Source: Bacteroidales bacterium
GTDB lineage: Bacteria; Bacteroidota; Bacteroidia; Bacteroidales; UBA932
NCBI GenBank assembly: GCA_017469845.1
Contig: JAFUFP010000013.1
Span: forward strand, 1 to 43,567
DNA length: 43,567 nucleotides
Direction of reading: 5' to 3'
The notes below the pieces were generated by a model, which had not been told where the DNA came from, searched no databases, and saw only the letters and a program-made list of their open reading frames with translations. Position 1 is the stretch's first letter. Each line of letters opens with the position of its first letter. Shown here piece after piece: positions 22,825-30,796 of this stretch. The position numbers and the translations under genes were made by a program.

Positions 22825-23451
22825 TTATCTGCCCGGGATCTTGAATTTTGACTGGTCGACGGACGTACCGAGTTTCACTCCGCTCATGTCGTAAACGGTC
22901 CTTATCCCGGCGAACTCATCAAGAATCATCTTGATGACGACACAGTCACTCTTCCTGTAAAGGAGCGAGATGGAGGAATAACCCCTAGGAGCGGCGTTGT
23001 TGGCCTTGATGGTCACAAGATAACCGTCTTTGGTATCCGACACGGTCATCGAAGCGTCATTGTCGGATGCCACCTTGGAGGTCTTGCCGGTTATGCAATC
23101 CATAAGGGTGTTGCGGAGGGTCCTCATGGAAGAAACCTTCGCGGAATCATAGGTCGTAGCCTTTCCGGCTCGGTTCATGTGGATCATGTCACCGTTGATG
23201 ATAAGCACTTCCCCTGCAGGCTGGGAATAGTTCATCGCCAATTGTCCGGGAGCGTTCACGAAAAGATTGCCCTTGGAAGTGGTGGTGTTGCCGGAAGCCT
23301 TGATGGTTCTGGTCTGTGTGAAGGCGGCCTCTATTGTCGTGAAAGCTGAACCGGCCTTCTCAATTTTCTGAAGAATCGCATCCTGGGCATATGCATGGCT
23401 TCCCAATAGAAGCACGAGAGCGGATGCTATTATCGCCAATGTCTTTTTCAT
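22825..23451 (-). CDS. LolA-like outer-membrane lipoprotein carrier protein
   Basis: 208-residue periplasmic protein with a signal peptide (about 1-22, cleaved after SHAYA or YAQ). The LolA-type half-barrel pattern is visible: FTTIEAAFTQTRT, SKGNLFVNAPGQLAMNYSQPAGEVLIINGD, then repeating beta strands. LolA carries acylated proteins across the periplasm; LolA-like proteins are also regular members of aryl-polyene and flexirubin loci, where they are thought to carry the polyene lipid outward. Its place between ketoreductase and GH20 genes, 24 bases after fabG, points to the second role. It may not be the housekeeping LolA. Confidence 0.85.
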   Translation of the reverse strand: MKKTLAIIASALVLLLGSHAYAQDAILQKIEKAGSAFTTIEAAFTQTRTIKASGNTTTSKGNLFVNAPGQLAMNYSQPAGEVLIINGDMIHMNRAGKATTYDSAKVSSMRTLRNTLMDCITGKTSKVASDNDASMTVSDTKDGYLVTIKANNAAPRGYSSISLLYRKSDCVVIKMILDEFAGIRTVYDMSGVKLGTSVDQSKFKIPGR

Positions 23452-23475
23452 TCGGTATATCGTTCGTTTATCTGA

Positions 23476-24201
23476 TCAATACAATCCTCCGTTTATTGAA
23501 ATCACCTGACCGGTGATATAAGAAGCATCGTCACCGGAGAGGAAAGCGACAAGTGAAGCCACCTCCTCGGGCTTGCCGAAACGCTTGGCCGGAATATCCT
23601 TCTTCAGTGAAGCCTCATCCAGACCCTCGACCATCTCGGTTTCTATGAATCCGGGAGCCACGGCATTGACCGTAATACCACGGGGGGCCACTTCCTGGGC
23701 AAGAGCCCTCGTGGCAGCGATGAGTCCTCCCTTGGCCGCGGAATAATTCGTCTGACCGGGAAGGCCCTTGAGGCCGGAAAGGGAAGCGACGTTTATGATC
23801 CTTCCGTGACGCTTCACTACCATGGGCTGGAGAAGGGGCCTGGTGACGTTATAGAATCCGTTGAGGTTCGTCCCGATGACGTTATACCATTCATCCTTTT
23901 CAAGCCAAAGCAAAAGGCTGTCCCTGCGGATTCCGGCATTGTTTACGAGCAGCTCGACATATTCGCCGGGATGGGAGTCCTGCCATGCGGTGATGCATTC
24001 GAGGGATTTCGCCTGGTCAGCGACATCGAACTTCATCGTTTCACCGGTACCGCCGGCATTTTCAATCTCCTTGAGGGTGCTTTCCGCAGCCGCATCATTG
24101 GACACATAATTGATGATGACGTGGTATCCCATGGATGCCAGTTTGAGGCATATCGCCCTTCCTATTCCGCGGCTTCCGCCGGTAACAAGTGCTACTTTCA
24201 T
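23476..24201 (-). CDS. 3-oxoacyl-ACP reductase (FabG-like, SDR)
   Basis: 241-residue short-chain dehydrogenase. Cofactor loop TGGSRGIG (residues 7-14), NNAG (87-90), catalytic Ser at 140 or 142, Tyr153 and Lys157 (YSAAK), and the C-terminal SINGG are all present. It reduces 3-ketoacyl-ACP with NADPH in the elongation cycle. It sits in a cluster with its own KS, ACP and dehydratase-like protein, so it probably serves that pathway. The 100-base gap before it (24202-24301) is the largest inside the cluster and shows no clear promoter. Confidence 0.92.
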   Translation of the reverse strand: MKVALVTGGSRGIGRAICLKLASMGYHVIINYVSNDAAAESTLKEIENAGGTGETMKFDVADQAKSLECITAWQDSHPGEYVELLVNNAGIRRDSLLLWLEKDEWYNVIGTNLNGFYNVTRPLLQPMVVKRHGRIINVASLSGLKGLPGQTNYSAAKGGLIAATRALAQEVAPRGITVNAVAPGFIETEMVEGLDEASLKKDIPAKRFGKPEEVASLVAFLSGDDASYITGQVISINGGLY

Positions 24202-24301
24202 TGATTTTTGATTTGCTTTCCTCCAATCCGGATACGGTCCGGTACCGGAGTATCAGATACTATACTGCAATTATCGTGCATCTGCGTGATAAATACAACA
24301 A

Positions 24302-25792
24302 TCAGACGTGCAATATCTCCTTCCGGAGGGTCTCCAATCCCAGAATTTCTCCGCACGTGAGGATTGAACTCATCGAAACGCCCAAGATTCCATGAAGATT
24401 GAGGCTCTGGCCGGTGAGGTAAAGATGCTCTACGGGAGTCTTCGCGGAGATCACCGTGGCGAGCACATTCTCCGAATTCTTCCTCACTCCGTAAGCGGAG
24501 CCCTCGGGAGTACCTATGTATGAGAGCCATGTCAAAGGCGTGCTCGTATACACGTCTTCTATGCAATCTCCTATTCCGGGGAATCTTGACTCCAAGAGGG
24601 ACAGGCATTCTGCCCATTTCGCTTTTTTCGCCGCCTCGTACTTCTCTCCCCTCCGATGCTCGGGAAGGTCTTTCCACCGGGAAAGTCCCGCGAAATCCAT
24701 CGGGGTCATCACGTCCATACGGGAAGCGTATCGCCCGTCCTCGGGATAGAAGTGTACCATGAGGCTTTCAGTCTTCGACGGATCGGGATTCCAAAGGTCG
24801 GCATCCTGACGGTGGATGAAGACGTTGCGGTTCAGATACGGGATCGCGTTCTTCTTCAAACGGATGTTGGCCGTAAAGACTCCGTATGTGTTCGACAGTG
24901 AAGAAATTCTCCTGCGGTAGACTCCGCGGAGTTTACCCTCTTCTCCGACCATTTCCATGGTGACTGAAGGATGAGCATCCGATATGACGTAATCGGCCTT
25001 GTACGATGTCCCGTCCGCGAGAGTAACCCCTACAGCCCTTCCTTCGGAGCAATCGATCGACACGACCTCTTTTCCCAGAAGGACCTCCCCACCCTGTGAG
25101 CGGATAATGTCACAAAGAGGGTTGATAAGAGTCTCCCCACCCCCGTCCAGACGATAGGCGCTCCTTATGAACGACCCGAAGATCTGGGAATAGATGTAGA
25201 GGGGAAGATTCGGGGAGAGTTCCATCTTGAGGGATGGTCCGGAAAGGACCTTCCTCAGCTGGGGATCGGAAATGGTCTCCTCCAGGAACTCCTTGGCGCT
25301 GCGCGAAAAATAAGGGTTGAATCCTCCGGGACCGAAAGACGAGAAAGTATGGTCACAGACATTCTCGATCACAGAAACGAATTCTTCCAACTCGTGCTTC
25401 GACGCAGGGAAAAACTCCGACAGCTTTTCGGAGAAATTGCGGAAGCCCATCGCATACGGATAAGAAAAAGTTCCTTTGCTTCCGTCCACAAAACAGATCT
25501 CGTCGAAACAGTCTTCGTCAAGACGTTTCCATGGGAGATTCCCAAGGCCGTAATACTCCAGCATTATGCCCAGGGGTTCACCCTTACCGACTGACCCCAC
25601 ATAGTGGAAGCCGCAGTCGAACCGGACACGGCCCTCTCCGGCCTTGCCCCTTACGAATGTCTGGAGGCAGCCGCCGGGAGTGAAATGCTTTTCCAGAACA
25701 GTCACCTTGTAGCCGTGACGGCTCAGAACGACTCCGCACTGCAAGCCGCCAAGCCCTGAACCTATGATTATTACTGAGCCCTTTCCCTGCAT
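24302..25792 (-). CDS. FAD-dependent oxidoreductase, CrtI/retinol-saturase-like
   Basis: 496-residue flavoprotein. An N-terminal Rossmann motif VIIIGSGLGGLQCGVVLSRHG, then VLEKHFTPGGCLQTF, and a C-terminal FAD-binding segment (YLTGQSLNLHGILGVSMSSI) mark the phytoene-desaturase/carotenoid-isomerase/retinol-saturase superfamily, which acts on conjugated polyenes. No carotenoid synthesis gene (phytoene synthase) is nearby, so the substrate is more likely the polyene chain made by the adjacent KS/ACP set. I chose ATG 25792, one base after the MMPL stop; an upstream ATG at 25807 overlaps the MMPL gene by 14 bases. Confidence 0.88.
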   Translation of the reverse strand: MQGKGSVIIIGSGLGGLQCGVVLSRHGYKVTVLEKHFTPGGCLQTFVRGKAGEGRVRFDCGFHYVGSVGKGEPLGIMLEYYGLGNLPWKRLDEDCFDEICFVDGSKGTFSYPYAMGFRNFSEKLSEFFPASKHELEEFVSVIENVCDHTFSSFGPGGFNPYFSRSAKEFLEETISDPQLRKVLSGPSLKMELSPNLPLYIYSQIFGSFIRSAYRLDGGGETLINPLCDIIRSQGGEVLLGKEVVSIDCSEGRAVGVTLADGTSYKADYVISDAHPSVTMEMVGEEGKLRGVYRRRISSLSNTYGVFTANIRLKKNAIPYLNRNVFIHRQDADLWNPDPSKTESLMVHFYPEDGRYASRMDVMTPMDFAGLSRWKDLPEHRRGEKYEAAKKAKWAECLSLLESRFPGIGDCIEDVYTSTPLTWLSYIGTPEGSAYGVRKNSENVLATVISAKTPVEHLYLTGQSLNLHGILGVSMSSILTCGEILGLETLRKEILHV

Positions 25793-25793
25793 G

Positions 25794-28322
25794 TTATTCG
25801 GCGTCACTCTTCACTTTGAAAGACTTGCGGATGAAAGGGACCTTGAGAAGCATCCTGAAAACAAACGGCTGGAGAGTATAGGTGATGAGAATGGTGGACG
25901 CCATTCCTATGATTGTACAGACTCCTATTGAACTGATGGCGGGATGAACCGCGAAGAGAAGGGACACTACTACCACCACAAGGACAAAGGCCGAGAAAAC
26001 TATCGCCGCCTTGTGATAATCAAGAAGGTCGCTGCCTTCTCCGCGGGCCTCGGCAAGAAGTCCCCGCATCACGAATATGCTGTAGTCGACACCGATTCCG
26101 AACACGAACGTCGATATGACTATGTTTATCAGGTTGAACTGCAGTCCGAAAATCGCCATGAGTCCCTGCACGACATACCAGCTGAGGAACATCGGGAGGA
26201 ATGCCAGAAGTGCGCTCCACAGGTTGAGGAACGACAGCAGCAGCACAATGAGGACGAATATCGAGGAAATCGAAAGGGTCAGGTTGAAGTCCTCATGGAC
26301 AATCTGTATCATGTCCGAAGTGTAGAAAAGCGGATCTATCACAACAGCATGAGGAAGCGAAGCGACCGCTTTGTCGACGGCGCCCTTCTCGGATGAATCC
26401 ATCTTCACCGAGTTGAAGACGAGGAAACGTCCTTCCGACTCTTCAATGAAGTTGCACAGAAGGCCTTCCGGCAATATTCCGGAGTCGTACAGAGATTCGG
26501 CATAATAGGGGGCGGTTACCATTGCCCTGAAAGGAGCGAACATCTCCGGATCCAGTCCAACCTTCCTTGCGCTCCGGGATATCTCCCTCCATGCATAATC
26601 GACCTTTTCCGGTGTCCAATACTGGTTCCATGCGTCTATCCTGTTTTCCTGGACCCCGCTCGGGACGAACAGAACGGAAAGAAGAGGCGATGTGCCCTCA
26701 GACACGCCAGCCCTCTTCAAGGAATCCAATGCGGCGACTATCCTTTTGTTCCCCTCCAGCGCCTCGTCCAGGGTGGGAGCTGCTGAGGCATAGTACCTCT
26801 GCATCTTCCCTCCGTTGACCTTATCGGCATACAGGGCTTCGGATTCCTTGAAAGGAACGGATTCGTAACCGATGTTCTTGAGGTTGGAATCGAATTGCAC
26901 CTTCGGGGAGAAGATGAACCCTACCACGACCAAAGCCGTCATCAGGACAAGAAGGACGGGTTTGCGGTCATACGGGTAGGAGTTGACCTTGTTCATTAGG
27001 GAGAACACCTTTTCGTTCTTCTTTGTCTCCCCGTTCCTCAGGAAATGGGGAAGGAAGACAAGGGCGAAGAGGGTATTACCCACAAGGGCCAGTGAAGCGA
27101 AAGCTCCGAAGTCCCTCAAAAGTTCACTCTTCGTCAGAAGAAGGCCGAGGAAGGCTCCGACGGTCGTTATGCAACCCAGGCACACGGGCGTGGACTCATC
27201 TTCAAGCATCTTCTCCACATCGCCCACAAACCGGTGATGGATCACAACGTGCAGGCAGTAACTCAGGGCCACCCCGAGGACTATCGCACCAAGGCCCAAA
27301 GCCATCAGGGACATGCCGCCCTTTATCCAGTACATGCAGGCGAGGGCGAATACCGCGCCATAAATGACCGGAAGAAGGTTCTGCCAGATTATCTTCCATC
27401 CGCCGAAGCTTATGAAAATCGCCAGGAGTATTATCAGGAGGGAAGCTCCGACAGTGTAGACAAGGTCCATCTTGATGGCGTGGGAGTTCCCTTCGGACCT
27501 CACCGGAGCGCCGTGCACAAGCACCTTGGCATCGGGATGTGAAGCGTTGAAGGACTCCACCTCCTCTTCGATCTCATTGACCAGTACGGTCGCCGCCTGG
27601 GAGTTGAAATACGCGAAATCCGGTGAAACGAATATGAGGGCCACCGTGCTGTCCGGAGAGAAAAGATGGGAATCGATCAGCGAATATCCGGCTCCGGCAC
27701 TCGAAAGCATCGAGCGGAAATCGACTTCCCCTGAAGGAATCTCCTGCCCCATGTCCGACAGGATATTGTCAAGAAGGACATTGCGGAGTTCAAGGGGATC
27801 GGTGGACACCATCTGTGTCACGCTTCCCGTCATGTCGGACATGATGCGGGAATAGTTCCTCTCCATAGCTTCATCCACGCCCGCTATCGCCTTGTCGAAG
27901 GAGTCGTAACTTGATTCGTCGACAAACGAGGGAACGTGGTTCATGGCGTAGTCGATCGCCATCAGAGGAAGATCGTCATCTATCCTGTAAAGGACATTGG
28001 CGATGCATTTTGATGAAGAGTCCCTCACCATCAGGCCATCGATGAACTCATCGGCATATCCGCCGAGAGTGTATGTGTCCAGCGGAGATGAGGCATCAGC
28101 GGAGGTGATCTGTATGAACACCTTGTCCTTGACCTTCAGAGAGGAGAAAGCCAATTCGCTGTCGGTGTGATTGGACGAGGGAAGAAGCTTCGTGATATCC
28201 TCCTCGTACTGGACCTTCATGGCGAAGAAGGCGAAAAGAAGGAATGACGACAGCATAAGGATCCACATCATCGCCTTGTGATCCTTGAAATAGCGGTAAA
28301 TCGGAATGAATATCTTATGCAT
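25794..28322 (-). CDS. MMPL/RND-family lipid transporter
   Basis: 842-residue inner-membrane protein. One N-terminal helix (about 17-36) precedes a periplasmic loop, a block of about five helices (residues ~275-430), a second helix and loop, then another block (about 690-835). This is the duplicated MMPL layout, with no obvious cytoplasmic domain. The family exports lipids and polyketides with proton drive; MMPL-type exporters are standard in aryl-polyene and flexirubin loci. It lies directly between the thioesterase gene (14 bases) and the FAD oxidoreductase gene (stop nearly touching start). Confidence 0.88.
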   Translation of the reverse strand: MHKIFIPIYRYFKDHKAMMWILMLSSFLLFAFFAMKVQYEEDITKLLPSSNHTDSELAFSSLKVKDKVFIQITSADASSPLDTYTLGGYADEFIDGLMVRDSSSKCIANVLYRIDDDLPLMAIDYAMNHVPSFVDESSYDSFDKAIAGVDEAMERNYSRIMSDMTGSVTQMVSTDPLELRNVLLDNILSDMGQEIPSGEVDFRSMLSSAGAGYSLIDSHLFSPDSTVALIFVSPDFAYFNSQAATVLVNEIEEEVESFNASHPDAKVLVHGAPVRSEGNSHAIKMDLVYTVGASLLIILLAIFISFGGWKIIWQNLLPVIYGAVFALACMYWIKGGMSLMALGLGAIVLGVALSYCLHVVIHHRFVGDVEKMLEDESTPVCLGCITTVGAFLGLLLTKSELLRDFGAFASLALVGNTLFALVFLPHFLRNGETKKNEKVFSLMNKVNSYPYDRKPVLLVLMTALVVVGFIFSPKVQFDSNLKNIGYESVPFKESEALYADKVNGGKMQRYYASAAPTLDEALEGNKRIVAALDSLKRAGVSEGTSPLLSVLFVPSGVQENRIDAWNQYWTPEKVDYAWREISRSARKVGLDPEMFAPFRAMVTAPYYAESLYDSGILPEGLLCNFIEESEGRFLVFNSVKMDSSEKGAVDKAVASLPHAVVIDPLFYTSDMIQIVHEDFNLTLSISSIFVLIVLLLSFLNLWSALLAFLPMFLSWYVVQGLMAIFGLQFNLINIVISTFVFGIGVDYSIFVMRGLLAEARGEGSDLLDYHKAAIVFSAFVLVVVVVSLLFAVHPAISSIGVCTIIGMASTILITYTLQPFVFRMLLKVPFIRKSFKVKSDAE

Positions 28323-28336
28323 AGACTTTCCTTTCT

Positions 28337-28789
28337 TTAATCGGATAAAGGTTCGCTCCCCGAATCATTCCCCTTAGGGAGACTATTCTTCCAGCGGGAA
28401 AAGAACTCGGGCTCCGAAGGTTCGAACTCCCCCGAAACGGAGGTAAACAATTGGATTGAAGAGGCGGTGAGGATTACTGCCGAATCACTTTTCCGCCTGA
28501 CGGTATAATCAAAACACAGTTTCGCCCCGACCGCGGGACGATAAGAGCACTCCACCTCAAGGACATCATCCACCCTTGCCGGTTGCATGAAGCGCATCTT
28601 CATGTCAAAAACAGGGGCGTAATATCCGGCGGAGAAGATGGTCATATATTCAAGTCCCCACTTTCGGCCGAACTCTTCCCTGGCATCCTCCAGATACTTG
28701 ACATAATTCCCGTGCCAGACAACACCCAAGGGGTCCAGCTCCGAAAATCTGACCTTGACGGTCACCGTCACGCTTATATCAGTTGCCAT
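28337..28789 (-). CDS. Acyl-CoA/acyl-ACP thioesterase, 4HBT hotdog family
   Basis: 150-residue hotdog-fold thioesterase of the YbgC/4-hydroxybenzoyl-CoA type. The motif VRFSELDPLGVVWHGNYVKY carries the catalytic Asp (D19) and the start of the long helix (YLEDAREEFGR). The family hydrolyses acyl-CoA or acyl-ACP; here it may release or edit the chain built on the cluster ACP. I chose ATG 28789, which overlaps the preceding dehydratase-like gene by 11 bases; the in-frame codon at 28828 lies deep inside that gene. Confidence 0.85.
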   Translation of the reverse strand: MATDISVTVTVKVRFSELDPLGVVWHGNYVKYLEDAREEFGRKWGLEYMTIFSAGYYAPVFDMKMRFMQPARVDDVLEVECSYRPAVGAKLCFDYTVRRKSDSAVILTASSIQLFTSVSGEFEPSEPEFFSRWKNSLPKGNDSGSEPLSD

Positions 28790-29243
28790 TGCCGCCCTGA
28801 AGACTGAATTTGATTTTCCCTTCCGCAATCTTCTCTTCCTCCACGAACACGGTCACCGAGGCGAGGGTCGTTCCGAGAACGGATGCGTCCTCCTTGACGA
28901 CCGTATGCAGCTGTTCCCCGACACTGGGAAGCCTGGAAATGCTGAATGACTTTATTTCTCCGATGTAACCGATTTCGGGAGGGAGGTTGTCGCGGAAATT
29001 CCGGTACCCGGCCATAGCGGCCACGCTTTGCGCGGAATGTTCGATTATGCCGGGTTCAATAAGAAATCCTCCTATGCAGAACACACAATCATCCCTGACG
29101 GTGAGCCCGCAATAAGCCTCGTCCCCTTCCATCCCGTAGAAAGAATCCACCATCATCATCGGCGGCCTTTGGGGAATGAGAAGAAACATCTTCTCCGAAG
29201 AGAGTTCCGGAGAAGAAAATATCTTATTGAGGCGGCCGTCCAT
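28779..29243 (-). CDS. Hotdog-fold 3-hydroxyacyl-ACP dehydratase-like protein
   Basis: 154-residue hotdog protein of the FabZ/ApeP-like type, recognised by LIPQRPPMMMVDSF, EPGIIEHSAQSVAAMAGY and GEIKSFSISRLPSVGE. In active FabZ the PHRxPF and GHFPG motifs carry conserved His residues; here both positions differ (PQRPP, and CIGGF where GHF is expected). Many Bacteroidota relatives share the PQRPP form, so this is a subfamily feature and not decay. It may dehydrate by another residue (H69 is one candidate), partner another subunit, or do a different job. It overlaps the thioesterase gene by 11 bases. Confidence 0.8.
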   Translation of the reverse strand: MDGRLNKIFSSPELSSEKMFLLIPQRPPMMMVDSFYGMEGDEAYCGLTVRDDCVFCIGGFLIEPGIIEHSAQSVAAMAGYRNFRDNLPPEIGYIGEIKSFSISRLPSVGEQLHTVVKEDASVLGTTLASVTVFVEEEKIAEGKIKFSLQGGNGN

Positions 29244-29254
29244 AAGGGAGATGA

Positions 29255-29494
29255 TTACATGCGCTCGGCTATATAGTCGTAAAGAGCGTCGAAAGTGAGA
29301 ATCTTGGTGACATCGGATCCGGGAATCTTGACTCCGGTCTTCTGCTCCATCAGGGCGATGAGGTCAACAAGACTCAGGCTGTCAAGCTCAAGAGTATCCT
29401 TGATGCTGCCCGAAGGGGTGATTTCGCTTTCTTCGATCTCGAATTCCTCCGCAAGGGCGGAGTTTATCATCTTCACAAGTTCACTTCTTTCCAT
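29255..29494 (-). CDS. Acyl carrier protein
   Basis: 79-residue acidic ACP. The phosphopantetheine attachment motif is LDSLSLVDL with Ser39; helices I and II flank it in the expected spacing, and KTGVKIP fits the loop before helix III. It is a dedicated carrier, since it is next to its own ketosynthase (31-base gap) and dehydratase-like gene (11-base gap), not in a fabD-fabG-acpP locus. It would carry the growing chain between the cluster enzymes in the cytoplasm. Confidence 0.93.
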   Translation of the reverse strand: MERSELVKMINSALAEEFEIEESEITPSGSIKDTLELDSLSLVDLIALMEQKTGVKIPGSDVTKILTFDALYDYIAERM

Positions 29495-29525
29495 TTCAAT
29501 TACTGACTTAACTATTACTAACTAA

Positions 29526-30755
29526 CTACAAATTCTTGACAATGAGCGTAGAATTGGTTCCTCCGAATCCGAAACTGTTCGAGAGGAAAACGTCGAAGTT
29601 CTTCATGACCCTCTGTGAGGGAATGAGAAGTTTGGCTGAATCTTCATCCGGATTGCAGAAGTTGATGTTCGGTGCGATGAATCCGCCCTTCATCATCAGC
29701 ATGGAATATATGACCTCCGACGCTCCGGCCATCCACATCTCGTGTCCGGTCTGGGATTTGGTGCTCGTGACCTCAATCTTCCTGTCACCGATAACGGCAT
29801 ATATCGCCTTCGCCTCATTGGTGTCACCCACGTGGGTTGAAGTCGCATGGGCATTGATGTAACCTATCTCGTCGATCGATATTCCGGCCCGGCGGATAGC
29901 CATCTCCAGAGAACGTTTGGGACCGTCCACATTCGGGGATGAGATATGATCACCGTTGCCCGAGAAACCGTACCCCAAAACCTCACCGTATATCTTCGCA
30001 CCCCTTCTTACGGCTGACTCATAGCTTTCCAGAATAACGGTCGCCGCTCCACCGCTGGGGACAAGACCGTCACGGTCACGGTCAAAGGGACGGCTGGCCT
30101 TCGTGGGATCGTCTTCTCTTGTGGAGAATGCCGAAATCCCGTCGAATGAACCGACGGCGAAGGGGTTCACTTCCTGGGCACCTCCGCATACGACCATCTC
30201 CTGAAGTCCGTTCTGGATCAAAAGGGCACCGAGACCAATGGCATGGGAGCCGCTGGCGCATGCACCGGAAATTGTGAGGTTGATACCCTTGAGCTTGAAG
30301 ATGCAGTCAAGATTCATCGTGACAGTGGAATTCATCGACTGGAAAATCGCGCCCGAACCGCAGAGAGTCGTATCCTTTTTGGCCCTCATCGTATCGACGG
30401 CCTGTACAACAGGAAGAGCCGAAGAATCGTTTCCGTAAAGGAGTCCGACTTCATGATTCGCGATATATTCTTCCGTAATGCCGGCATCGGCGAGCGCATC
30501 ACGGGTGGCGCAATAGGCGTACTGCGCCTGTTCGGGCATGAATACCCTCACCGAACGGGGAAGCTCTCCCTTGAGCTGGGGCTGCTTGACATACCCCGTC
30601 AACGCTGACCGGAATCCCATCTCCTTTCTCACGGGATCGAATATGATACCGCTTTTCCCTTCAAAAAGTGAATCCCGGACCTCGTCGAGAGAATATCCCA
30701 GACAAGACCAGATTCCCATTCCGGTAATAACTACTCTGTTTACTTTATCCATCAT
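29526..30755 (-). CDS. Beta-ketoacyl-ACP synthase (KAS I/II type)
   Basis: 409-residue thiolase-fold condensing enzyme. The catalytic triad is complete: Cys166 in SGACASGSHA, His303 in NAHATSTHVGD, His338 in KSQTGHEMW; the GFGGTN C-terminal loop is present. It therefore acts as a true ketosynthase and not as a chain-length factor, which would lack the Cys. It condenses malonyl-ACP with acyl chains. Aryl-polyene loci usually have a ketosynthase plus a chain-length factor; only this one is in the window. The start is either of two adjacent ATG codons (30755 or 30752). It is preceded by the acyltransferase gene (41-base gap). Confidence 0.93.
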   Translation of the reverse strand: MMDKVNRVVITGMGIWSCLGYSLDEVRDSLFEGKSGIIFDPVRKEMGFRSALTGYVKQPQLKGELPRSVRVFMPEQAQYAYCATRDALADAGITEEYIANHEVGLLYGNDSSALPVVQAVDTMRAKKDTTLCGSGAIFQSMNSTVTMNLDCIFKLKGINLTISGACASGSHAIGLGALLIQNGLQEMVVCGGAQEVNPFAVGSFDGISAFSTREDDPTKASRPFDRDRDGLVPSGGAATVILESYESAVRRGAKIYGEVLGYGFSGNGDHISSPNVDGPKRSLEMAIRRAGISIDEIGYINAHATSTHVGDTNEAKAIYAVIGDRKIEVTSTKSQTGHEMWMAGASEVIYSMLMMKGGFIAPNINFCNPDEDSAKLLIPSQRVMKNFDVFLSNSFGFGGTNSTLIVKNL

Positions 30756-30796
30756 TTTTTCCTAATATCAACTTCATTTGACGGCCACTTCCATCC

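Noticed and set aside
22825..23451. LolA-like gene as the housekeeping lolA
   Set aside because: Its position inside a KS/ACP/MMPL operon fits the pathway-specific LolA-like proteins of polyene loci better; the genome should carry a separate lolA.
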